From Methanobacteriota archaeon (GTDB lineage: Archaea; Halobacteriota; Methanomicrobia; Methanomicrobiales; Methanospirillaceae), in contig JAKPPB010000056.1 of assembly GCA_029547605.1 (NCBI GenBank), positions 1-36,930 of the forward strand: 36,930 bases of DNA. Direction: 5' to 3'. Below the pieces are notes generated by a model. That model did not search any database, was not told the DNA's origin, and saw nothing but the letters and a program-made list of their open reading frames with translations. Positions 25,993 to 32,940 of the stretch are shown in pieces; position 1 is the stretch's first letter; every line of letters begins with the position of its first letter. A program made the translations under genes and the position numbers.

Positions 25993-26261
25993 AGTACCGG
26001 ATCCTGTATACTTCCCGGGCACGAAAAGATCTCCGCAAACTCCCAGATACAACCGCCAGGCGTATCATCCGGGTTATTCACACCCTTGGTGAAGATCCTC
26101 ACCTGCAGGTAAAAAAGCTGAAAGGCGGAGCCCTTAACCAACCGGTGTATACTTTCCGGATTGGTCTGTATCACCGGGCAATCCTCTCAATCCACGATGA
26201 GGTCCTCGTTGTTCATGTTCTTGAGACCGAGAACCGGAAGCAGGCATACCGGGATTTCTAA
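25989..26261 (+). CDS. RelE/ParE-family toxin
   Basis: A 90-residue basic protein with the RelE/ParE fold pattern: YRILYTSRARKDLRKLPDTT (strand, helix), then HLQVKKLKGGALNQPVYTFR and IGLYHRAILSI with the final NRKQAYRDF. In RelE toxins basic residues and a C-terminal tyrosine take part in ribosome-dependent mRNA cleavage; R and Y residues are present in similar places (RIGLYHR, AYRDF), but the target cannot be proved. Translation is coupled to the antitoxin through the ATGA overlap. The pair stands in an A/T-richer segment beside a gene remnant, suggesting a mobile or accessory locus. Confidence 0.85.
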   Translation: MKYRILYTSRARKDLRKLPDTTARRIIRVIHTLGEDPHLQVKKLKGGALNQPVYTFRIGLYHRAILSIHDEVLVVHVLETENRKQAYRDF

Positions 26262-26340
26262 TCACCACCCTTACGAGTAAAAATTGTTATATCAGGCCGC
26301 CTTTCAATTCATTGAATCCCGCAGGGACGCCATATATCGC

Positions 26341-26560
26341 TCAATGGTGAGTTGGTAAGGAGGTTATACTCAGTTCAAAAAAGTTACCGCCCAGTGCATT
26401 ACTCGGGATGTCCCCCCACTCGAACACAGACCTAAATGCTGGATCCCTGATATTCACCTTGATTTCCCCCTCACTTTTATGTTTGATCGTACCTATTGCG
26501 CCGTGATCATCCAGAGTTTTAAAAAATGGGATTGCTTTTCCAGAAATGAACAGAGACCCG
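26341..26560 (-). pseudogene. Probable C-terminal gene remnant
   Basis: On the minus strand an open frame ends at a TGA (26341-26343) and runs back to at least 26560 without a stop. Its translation reads like a soluble protein: GKAIPFFKTLDDHGAIGTI, then HKSEGEIKVNIRDPAF, RSVFEWGDIPSNALGG and NFFELSITSLPTHH. No ATG lies in the frame downstream of the alcohol dehydrogenase stop, so it looks like a 5'-truncated gene. The family is not recognised. It could also be chance, since the opposite strand is open in the same region. Confidence 0.35.
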
Positions 26561-27613
26561 TCATTCCTGCGGATGCACGATCGCCTTCAGACTCCCGTCC
26601 CGGTGCCTGGCGGTAATCTGGAACCCTTCCACCGTGTCTTTCAGGGGGAACACGTGAGTGATCATATCGGCTATGTTCACTCGTTTATGCTGGATCCATT
26701 TCAGGGCAGTCCGGAGGTTATGATAATCGGCGGCATAGGAATGGGTGAGAGTAATCTCCTTCTGCCAAAGGTTCCAGAGATTGATTTCAGAGTTGATGTC
26801 CGGGTTGGTAGGAGCAAAGAACAGGACAGTGCCACCTGGCCCCACTGCCTCAAGTGACTGTTGCACACAGACGGGAACAGGTGCAGTCATGATGACCGTA
26901 TCTGCGCCCTGGCCACCGTTCAATTCCCTGAACCGAGCGGGAACATCATCCTTCGCCGAAATGGTTGCATCGGCGCCGAACTTCCGGGCAGCCTCCAACC
27001 GTTCGGGGCTCGGGTTGGAGACCGCGATGAACCCTGCACCGTTCAGGCGGGCTGCCTGGACATGCAGGAGGCCGGTTATGCCGGCACCGATGACCAGGAC
27101 TGATCGGCCATCAGAAGTCGGTGCACACTGCTGCCCGCGTACCACGCAGCCGAGGGGTTCCACAAAAGTCGCTTCGTCAAACGATACCGGGTCGGGAAGG
27201 TGGAGCATCCCTCGGTCCACGTTGATTTCCGGGAGTACTATGTATTCTGCAAATGCCCCGTATGCATGCTTGAACTTGGTGCGGTGAAGGGTTTCGCATG
27301 CGGTTGTATGTCCGCGGAGGCATGCATTGCAGGTATTGCAGGGGACGTGGTGGGTCACGACGACCCGGTCTCCCACTTTCCATCTCGGATCGACCTCTCT
27401 TCCAACCTCTGCAATCACCCCCGTGCATTCGTGCCCGAACGCCCCGATACCTCCAGGTCTCCCTGCACGTTTTATCCGGTACCATTCCATGACATCCGAC
27501 CCGCATACTCCGCACGCCATGACGTTGACCCTGACCTCCCCGGGTCCCACCGGGATATCGTCGACCTCCTCGACGCGGATGTCACGGTTCGAATAATAGA
27601 CTGCAGCTCTCAT
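26561..27613 (-). CDS. Zinc-dependent alcohol dehydrogenase (MDR family)
   Basis: A 350-residue soluble enzyme of the medium-chain dehydrogenase family. Catalytic zinc ligands appear in ACGVCGSD and FGHEC; four structural-zinc cysteines appear in PCNTCNACLRGHTTAC. The cofactor domain has VLVIGAGITGLLHVQAARLNG (Rossmann loop), followed by a NPSPERLE segment. It resembles sorbitol/threonine dehydrogenase-like members; the substrate is unknown. Two ATGs nine bases apart (27622, 27613) are possible; AAGGG is nine bases before the second, which is preferred. It is the last intact gene of a minus-strand run that includes a flavodoxin and an LsrF-like enzyme, so it may oxidise or reduce a phosphorylated or sugar-like intermediate of that pathway. 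That link is inference. Confidence 0.9.
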   Translation of the reverse strand: MRAAVYYSNRDIRVEEVDDIPVGPGEVRVNVMACGVCGSDVMEWYRIKRAGRPGGIGAFGHECTGVIAEVGREVDPRWKVGDRVVVTHHVPCNTCNACLRGHTTACETLHRTKFKHAYGAFAEYIVLPEINVDRGMLHLPDPVSFDEATFVEPLGCVVRGQQCAPTSDGRSVLVIGAGITGLLHVQAARLNGAGFIAVSNPSPERLEAARKFGADATISAKDDVPARFRELNGGQGADTVIMTAPVPVCVQQSLEAVGPGGTVLFFAPTNPDINSEINLWNLWQKEITLTHSYAADYHNLRTALKWIQHKRVNIADMITHVFPLKDTVEGFQITARHRDGSLKAIVHPQE

Positions 27614-27676
27614 TCCATGCATCCCTTATATTGCAGAATATGAAAGATATGGTACACCACTCAACTGAAAATCTCA

Positions 27677-28150
27677 TCAGGACATATATTTTTTCTTCAA
27701 TCCCGATGCAAACTCCTCTGCCTGACGAAGATCCTGATCATTTGGTCTGCCCTTATTCATACCTCCCACATATTTGAGAAAACTGTTCGTGTTGAATCCC
27801 TTGCAACCAAATTCACCAACAATTGTATACCCTTTCGATTGGAGTCTTGTCCTGAGTGGTGAATGATCCCTGGCGATCTTTGCATTTCCTGTAACCCCTG
27901 CAGTTGAGAAGAGGAACACGTTACCGGAACTCACCTGCGGCAGCCTTTCTGCCAGGGAGAGCAGACTTTCATGGTGTTGGCCATGGTATATCCCTGATCC
28001 AAAACCAATGAGCCCATATTCCTGAATTTCTTCAGTATTGACTTCGTTTGGCAATTGGATAGGAGCGTCAAGGACTTTTGCTATCACCTTTGCGATTTTT
28101 TCCGTGTTATGATGGTGATAGGAACAGAGAATCACAAGTGTCTTTTTCAT
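27677..28150 (-). CDS. Flavodoxin family protein
   Basis: A 157-residue flavodoxin-like protein starting MKKTLVILCSYHHHNTEKIA, where the SYHHHNT loop takes the place of the usual FMN-phosphate loop (T/S-x-T-G-N-T). Further family features are GFGSGIYHGQHHESLLSL and VFLFSTAGVTGNAKIARD. It is probably an FMN electron carrier. The frame is open to 28225, but ATG 28150 has AGGA about 10 bases upstream. It lies between the alcohol dehydrogenase and the LsrF-like gene, with gaps of about 60 and 210 bases. Confidence 0.85.
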   Translation of the reverse strand: MKKTLVILCSYHHHNTEKIAKVIAKVLDAPIQLPNEVNTEEIQEYGLIGFGSGIYHGQHHESLLSLAERLPQVSSGNVFLFSTAGVTGNAKIARDHSPLRTRLQSKGYTIVGEFGCKGFNTNSFLKYVGGMNKGRPNDQDLRQAEEFASGLKKKYMS

Positions 28151-28348
28151 TTCGTCTTCCTGTAGGTCAATACTATAAGCGTGTTCATGAAGGTATCGGG
28201 TTGTTTTCCCCTCACACCTGTTCAAGGCAACATGGATGGGTCAACAGGGCATGGTATTCGAGTCAGATGGGCAGTCTTCAGGCGAACTGTGACCCACAAT
28301 GATATCAGTTTCACCGACGTTTCACTCAATCGTGGAGCGTGTATGAAT

Positions 28349-28354
28349 AAAAAA
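28349..28354 (-). terminator. T6 run after the LsrF-like gene
   Basis: On the minus strand a run of six T follows the stop of the LsrF-like gene by less than 15 bases and may end its transcript. Confidence 0.35.
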
Positions 28355-28362
28355 TATTGAAG

Positions 28363-29187
28363 TCATTCGAGCCTGGATGCCTGTGGTGTATGGGCATTGT
28401 AGACATCCAGGGCTTCCTTGACAGTATGGTTCCCATGGACGATCGCACCGATCGCCTTGATCATCCCGATGGGATTATCGTCCTGGAAGATGTTCCGGCC
28501 GAAATCAACCCCGACAGCACCTGCCTGGACAGAGTCATAGGCCATCTTCAATGCGTCGGGGGGGCTTGAATATTTCCCGCCTGCCACAACGACTGCTGTC
28601 GGGGCGACCCAGTCAACGAGCTTTGCGAACTCCTCGCAATAATAGGTCTTGATGATCCGGGCGCCGGCATCCTGGCAGATGCGGGATGCAAGCGCCAGGT
28701 AGCGAAGGTCCCGGGCCATGTCTTTCCCGACCGCGGTGACGGCAAGGACAGGGATTCCGTACTCCTCGGCAGCATTGATCATGTCGGTGAGGTTGAGTAT
28801 CGTCTGCTGCTGGTTGCGGGCGCCGACAAACACGCTGACCGCGACACCGGCAGCGTCCATACGGATTGCCTCCTCAATGGAGACCGTGAGCTGCTCGTCA
28901 CTCAAATCGTCAAACAGGACGCTGTTTCCCCCCGAGACCCGCAGCATGATGGGTTTTGACCCGAGTGCCTCGGGGGCAATATTGGCCCGCACCGCACCGC
29001 GGGTCGTCATCAGGCAGTCGCAGTGGGGAAAGAGAGTTCTGATCGTGTTGCTCATGTTCCTGAGACCCGTCGTCGGTCCCTGGAAGTAGGGATGGTCAAT
29101 TGCAAGCATCACAACCCGGTTGTCCTTCGGGTTGATGATACGGTTCATCCGGCTCTGAATTCCCACGTCAAGATACGCATTTACCAT
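28363..29187 (-). CDS. LsrF/DhnA-type class I aldolase or thiolase
   Basis: A 274-residue TIM-barrel enzyme closely similar to LsrF, the thiolase that processes phospho-AI-2 (3-hydroxy-5-phosphonooxypentane-2,4-dione) in enteric bacteria. Shared blocks are GIQSRMNRIINPK, VMLAIDHPYFQGPTTGL, CLMTTRGAVR, AVGKDMARDLRYLALASRI, IIKTYY (probable Schiff-base K180), VVVAGGK and GVDFGRNIFQ. Length fits the family. Methanogens are not known for Lsr uptake, and no lsrB, lsrK or lsrR is in the window, so the real substrate may be another phosphorylated keto compound. DhnA relatives in methanogens also include the first enzyme of the archaeal aromatic pathway, but the LsrF-type blocks fit better. The ribosome binding site before the ATG is weak. 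Confidence 0.85.
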   Translation of the reverse strand: MVNAYLDVGIQSRMNRIINPKDNRVVMLAIDHPYFQGPTTGLRNMSNTIRTLFPHCDCLMTTRGAVRANIAPEALGSKPIMLRVSGGNSVLFDDLSDEQLTVSIEEAIRMDAAGVAVSVFVGARNQQQTILNLTDMINAAEEYGIPVLAVTAVGKDMARDLRYLALASRICQDAGARIIKTYYCEEFAKLVDWVAPTAVVVAGGKYSSPPDALKMAYDSVQAGAVGVDFGRNIFQDDNPIGMIKAIGAIVHGNHTVKEALDVYNAHTPQASRLE

Positions 29188-29221
29188 GGGGACATCTCAC
29201 GAGAAGTAATGCTCCACAATC

Positions 29222-29228
29222 AAAAAAA
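29222..29228 (-). terminator. T7 run after the four-cysteine gene
   Basis: Seven T on the minus strand follow the stop of the upstream small gene, before the LsrF-like start at 29187. It may separate the two transcripts or reduce read-through. Confidence 0.35.
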
Positions 29229-29237
29229 CATTGGGAT

Positions 29238-29456
29238 TTACGTATCCTTTGGCCTGACAACCAGGTATCCCTTCCTTATCAGCCACTGATGGAATTCATG
29301 GGTCGTGTGCAGGCAGTTGGATGCACAGATCGCCCGTATCTCTTCATATTTAGGAGATTTTTCCTCTTCTCTGTCCAGAAGCGCCTGTATCGGGCATTTC
29401 ACATCTTTGCAGTATTCCCGGCGGGTGTAATCGACATACCCTTCTATTGAAGGCAT
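29238..29456 (-). CDS. Small four-cysteine protein
   Basis: A 72-residue soluble protein starting MPSIEGYVDYTRREYC. Four cysteines lie in two pairs: YCKDVKC (C-x4-C) and ICASNC (C-x3-C), with a following CLHTTHEFHQWLIRKGYLVV. Such a pattern would suit a metal or iron-sulfur site or a redox centre. The frame is open to 29531, but the part before M26 looks unlike protein. The ribosome binding site is not obvious. It lies about 50 bases upstream of the LsrF-like gene on the same strand. No family name is certain. Confidence 0.65.
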   Translation of the reverse strand: MPSIEGYVDYTRREYCKDVKCPIQALLDREEEKSPKYEEIRAICASNCLHTTHEFHQWLIRKGYLVVRPKDT

Positions 29457-29633
29457 ACTTGAGTTTTGAGAACGAAAATGAAAAAGGGTTGCGGAACAGT
29501 ATGGAAATGGTATGGTGAGGGATTCCTTCAAAAAATCCTGCCTGAAGGATTATTTTTTTGAAAGAAAATGATCCAGGTTTTACGCATCCTCCTCTATAAA
29601 AAATTCCGCAAAAACCTGCTTTTATCACACAAG

Positions 29634-29641
29634 TTTAATAA
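29634..29641 (+). promoter_or_regulatory. TATA-like box of the small membrane protein gene
   Basis: TTTAATAA is centred about 27 bases before the ATG at 29665, and no ribosome binding site is seen. This is the spacing expected for a leaderless archaeal transcript. Confidence 0.45.
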
Positions 29642-29664
29642 TCCGTTAAAAATAGTTATCTCTC

Positions 29665-29913
29665 ATGTCAAAAATACGGACATTCTTCTCAATAGGGTTG
29701 CTCGTCCTTGTGGTCGGTGTGATTATCGGGCTTGCGGGGATGGTTATGCCAGATCCTAACCTGTTGGCCTCCTCGCAGTTCTTCCTCATCGTCAGCATGA
29801 TCATCATGTTATGGGGATACGTGATCACTCTGGACAGTATCGACAGGAATGTCGCCCGAAATGTGGAACTGATGGAGTCGCTCATCGATACGATGGGGAA
29901 GGGACAGAAATAG
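29665..29913 (+). CDS. Small two-helix membrane protein
   Basis: An 82-residue protein. Two hydrophobic segments (about residues 7-28 and 39-56, LLVLVVGVIIGLAGMVM and FFLIVSMIIMLWGYVITL) are joined by a short PDPNLLASSQ loop. The polar C-terminal tail (DRNVARNVELMESLIDTMGKGQK) is probably cytoplasmic and helical. No family is recognised. Transcription is probably from its own leaderless promoter. It may be a membrane anchor or regulator, but nothing in the context shows a partner. Confidence 0.75.
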   Translation: MSKIRTFFSIGLLVLVVGVIIGLAGMVMPDPNLLASSQFFLIVSMIIMLWGYVITLDSIDRNVARNVELMESLIDTMGKGQK

Positions 29914-30058
29914 CATTGTCAAAGAAAATATCTTCATGAGTGCTGCATACCAGTCAGAATCAGGCGAAGATTCAATGGTCCCTGTTCCCCTTCCTCAAGG
30001 ATACCGGAATGAAAGTACCAAAGAGAGATGAACGATCCCCCCGATATTTCTTCCTTCG

Positions 30059-30592
30059 ATGATCCATCCCTCTCCACATTCGTTTTCCCGCTCACCGGTC
30101 GAAGAGGTCGTCTGTTGCTGTACTCTCGGACATGATGGCGAAGCGCTCTCCCTGAGAATCCCCGGCCCGTATCCGGGATGGCCGCAGATCAGGGAAAGGG
30201 TCATGGAGATGATTGCCGGTGTGGAGGATGTCTCCCGGATCTCAGGGTGCATGCTCAGGTATACTGACCTTATCCCTGTCCCGCATGGGAGTCACCTGCC
30301 CGGGATAAAAGAGATCGAACAGATCTTTTCCGGCGAATTCAATTGTTATACTCTTCAGGACAGGGTCGTGCTTTCACACACACCCCTCCCCGGCAGTTCG
30401 GGATCAATCCGTTCACTTCACCACAGGCCCGGAAAACCGGGATGGACCCTGGTATTATCCATGCAGACTACAGGAACGGCCAGATTTGCCTCGTGCGACA
30501 GCGTCATGGAATGGTTTGACGATGCCAGGGCCTGCATCCACGACCTCTTTGACCGTATCGTTCCTGAAGATATTGTGCAAAAACTGAGGTGA
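30059..30592 (+). CDS. TIGR04255-like protein of unknown function
   Basis: A 177-residue soluble protein. The segments LRYTDLIPVPHGS and, near the C-terminus, VMEWFDDARACIHDLFDRIV resemble the two best-kept blocks of the TIGR04255 family (LRYIxR and W-x-D-x-AH-x-x-I-x-x-xF). The usual family length is about 250, so the N-terminus is short or the protein is a divergent member. Function is unknown. The ATG at 30059 has no ribosome binding site; an ATG at 30028 is out of frame. It lies 246 bases upstream of the flavin oxidoreductase on the same strand. Confidence 0.6.
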   Translation: MIHPSPHSFSRSPVEEVVCCCTLGHDGEALSLRIPGPYPGWPQIRERVMEMIAGVEDVSRISGCMLRYTDLIPVPHGSHLPGIKEIEQIFSGEFNCYTLQDRVVLSHTPLPGSSGSIRSLHHRPGKPGWTLVLSMQTTGTARFASCDSVMEWFDDARACIHDLFDRIVPEDIVQKLR

Positions 30593-30838
30593 TGCTCCCT
30601 GTCCGGTGTATCCCGTGGGATGAAAAAGAGTTTCACCGGGGGGATGGCAGGGGAATTATCCCATCCACTGTGTATGGCTCGGAAAGAAACGCCTCCCACC
30701 CCTCATCTCTCCTGACTTCCCGTATATCCGTAATCCCAGGGAATGAACGAGCGAGGTGTTTTGTGAACCCGCCCCCATTCCGGGGGAGTGTATCAGGTCT
30801 CCCAGTACCTTATCACCCCTGGATGCCTTTTTTCATGT

Positions 30839-32020
30839 ATGGCTATCGTGGTAGGTTCCGGGGCAGGCGGTGCGACGGTGGCGAAGGAACTTGCATTCGC
30901 AGGCCACCGGGTCCTCCTGATTGAGAAGGGACCGGAGATCTCTGAGGAGGATGCCTACCGGCACTATGCGAACGTGGACGCCGGCGTAAAGCTGATGCGG
31001 ACCTGCTGTCTCGGTGGCACCACCATGGTCTCTGCAGGAAATGCCATGCGCTGCCTGGAGAACGAACTGCGTGGATTCGGAATCGACCTCACTTCGGAAT
31101 TCGCTGAAGTGGAGCAGGAGCTCGGGGTACAGGAACTACCCGATGCCCTTATCGGGGATGGGACCCGCCGGTTGATGGATGCCGCAACCCGGCTCGGGCT
31201 TCCGGTCAGGAAGATGCCCAAGTTCATCGATCCCGGAAGGTGCTGCCAGGACGGGCGCTGCAGCTTTGGATGTCCTGCTCAGGCACGGTGGAACGCGGCC
31301 CGGTTCGTCGACGCAGCACGTGAACACGGTGCGCAGGTGCTGACGGGTAAGTCCGTTACCGGGATACTCACCAGGGGCGGTCAGGTGAGAGGCGTCCTGT
31401 GCGGGTCGCAGGAGTACCATGACGACCTCGTGGTGGTCGCCGCGGGAGCCCTGGAAACCCCCCGTCTCATCGGAAGCATCGGCATCCCCACTTCGTCGCT
31501 CTTCTGCGACACCTTCGCGAGCATCGGCGGCGTCTTCCCGGATATCCGGTTCAACCAGGATGTCCCGATGGGTGCCTACGTGACTCAAAAAAGCAGCCTC
31601 ATACTGACACATTATTCGCGGCAGCTCGTGGCCACCCTTCAAGGTGCTGGGCATACTGTAGAAGATGGAGACGTGCTTGGCATGATGGTCAAGATTGCCG
31701 ACGAGGATACAGGACTGGTCGGCGACACGATCGAGAAAGGGGTGACGGGGAACGATGCCCGCCGCCTCACGGAAGGTTCGGCGGTAGCCGGTGCGATCCT
31801 CGCGGAGGCTGGTGCAGATCCCTCAACATTCGTGACGCTCCCACTTCGGGGCTCCCACCCTGGCGGCACGGCGAGAATCGGGGTATCGGTGGACGCCAGG
31901 CTCATGACCCGGATCACGGGCCTCTATGTCTGCGACGCCTCTGTCCTTCCCGCGACACCGGGCGCTCCCCCGATCCTCACTCTCATCGCACTTGCCAAGT
32001 ACGCAGTGAAGCGGATGTAG
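30839..32020 (+). CDS. GMC-type FAD oxidoreductase with cysteine cluster
   Basis: A 393-residue enzyme. The N-terminus MAIVVGSGAGGATVAKELA is an FAD-binding Rossmann loop (GxGxxG). LLIEKG is the adenosine-ribose acidic end. The C-terminal GSHPGGTARIG and LYVCDASVLPATPGAPP are the GMC signature blocks. In the middle, GRCCQDGRCSFGCPAQARW has four cysteines, similar to the cluster-like C-x2-C-x3-C segments of some GMC relatives, and may hold an iron-sulfur centre. It is shorter than classical GMC enzymes of 500-600 residues. The substrate is unknown; alcohols or sugars are usual. The frame opens at 30788, but ATG 30839 begins the FAD motif directly. Its ribosome binding site is weak. Confidence 0.85.
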   Translation: MAIVVGSGAGGATVAKELAFAGHRVLLIEKGPEISEEDAYRHYANVDAGVKLMRTCCLGGTTMVSAGNAMRCLENELRGFGIDLTSEFAEVEQELGVQELPDALIGDGTRRLMDAATRLGLPVRKMPKFIDPGRCCQDGRCSFGCPAQARWNAARFVDAAREHGAQVLTGKSVTGILTRGGQVRGVLCGSQEYHDDLVVVAAGALETPRLIGSIGIPTSSLFCDTFASIGGVFPDIRFNQDVPMGAYVTQKSSLILTHYSRQLVATLQGAGHTVEDGDVLGMMVKIADEDTGLVGDTIEKGVTGNDARRLTEGSAVAGAILAEAGADPSTFVTLPLRGSHPGGTARIGVSVDARLMTRITGLYVCDASVLPATPGAPPILTLIALAKYAVKRM

Positions 32021-32092
32021 CCATACCCTGCGATTTCCCCCATATCAAAAACATGATGATGCTCAACTCTGCACAAATACACAACACAAATA

Positions 32093-32107
32093 TTTTTATA
32101 TATATGG
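32093..32107 (+). promoter_or_regulatory. TATA-like A/T stretch before the orphan gene
   Basis: A T-run that leads into TATATATATGG sits about 115-130 bases before the ATG at 32221. It could serve as the promoter of that gene and, through its T-run, as the end of the oxidoreductase transcript. Confidence 0.3.
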
Positions 32108-32220
32108 AAAGCTATTTCCTTCCATCCAGCTTGAAACTGGAGGCCCCCTCCCCGTTCAGGAACCGCGAGGAGACGATAAGTGGAGCGCGAACCTGGAGAG
32201 GAGAGTGAGAGGTGAGGTGA

Positions 32221-32577
32221 ATGGCAACGAAGAATATTGAGAGGAAGATGCACTGGCTCCGGATAGATACCGGCCCCCCGGATGGGCCAGGTGATCTCTT
32301 TGAGAGAATGGACGAGCGAAAATGCCAGGAAAATTGGATACCCATCGGGGACTGGTATTATTTCCTGGAACTTCACGGGACAGCGATTGATCTCTGCCGG
32401 ACGAAGACCAAGGTAGGATCACCATCTATCACGGAAACGATGAGTCCCGCCCACCTGGCGATATCAGATGATGATCTGGAATGTGCAGTCCAGTATGAAT
32501 CATGTGGAACATTTGAACAGGGGCAATACAGGGTCTCTCCACTTATCGAACGGAAGTTGAGGATCCTTTTTGAATAA
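32221..32577 (+). CDS. Conserved-looking orphan protein
   Basis: A 118-residue soluble protein starting MATKNIERKMHWLRIDTGPP. It has several W and Y residues (WIPIGDWYYFLELHG), three cysteines and an acidic stretch (SDDDLECAVQYESC). No domain is recognised. The strong GAGGTGA just before the ATG supports the start and expression. A run of six T follows the stop. It has its own promoter candidate, so it is probably a single-gene transcript. Confidence 0.65.
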   Translation: MATKNIERKMHWLRIDTGPPDGPGDLFERMDERKCQENWIPIGDWYYFLELHGTAIDLCRTKTKVGSPSITETMSPAHLAISDDDLECAVQYESCGTFEQGQYRVSPLIERKLRILFE

Positions 32578-32583
32578 TTTTTT
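32578..32583 (+). terminator. T6 run after the orphan gene
   Basis: Six T follow the TAA stop of the 32221-32577 gene directly, which suits a simple archaeal terminator. Confidence 0.4.
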
Positions 32584-32940
32584 CTGATATATTCTGGTGT
32601 TCGGTCATTGTTTTACTTTGTCATGTCCTGCGGAGAAGAGAAGGGACCAGTCCCTGGAAAAGACGATGTTTTTCATCTTCTCACCTGTTGCCAGGTTGCT
32701 TTGAAACGACTGGCGCACTGGTAAAAACCACAATGAACGCCCGGGAGACTCTGAAATGTTCTACTCTCTATTCCTGCGTATCACCCTGGACATTTCAACC
32801 AATTGCGTTTCCGCACATTTCCTGGCATCATCGTACTTGCAATCAGCGTGTCGCATGTCCTAAGACAATTCCAAAGGACTATTTACTCTCCTGCGAATCA
32901 TTGCAAAATCTACCCGGGTTATACCGGCTGAGATGATTCC
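32578..32940. other. Intergenic region before the PEGA protein
   Basis: No gene is supported. It contains the T6 run at its start and a short GGGAC/GTCCC hairpin near 32643. An open frame at 32688-32936 has no domain and many rare residues, so it was not called. Confidence 0.4.

Noticed and set aside
32688-32936. Possible small plus-strand gene before the PEGA protein
   Set aside because: Sequence is rich in cysteine, histidine and tryptophan without pattern, and no start signal is seen.
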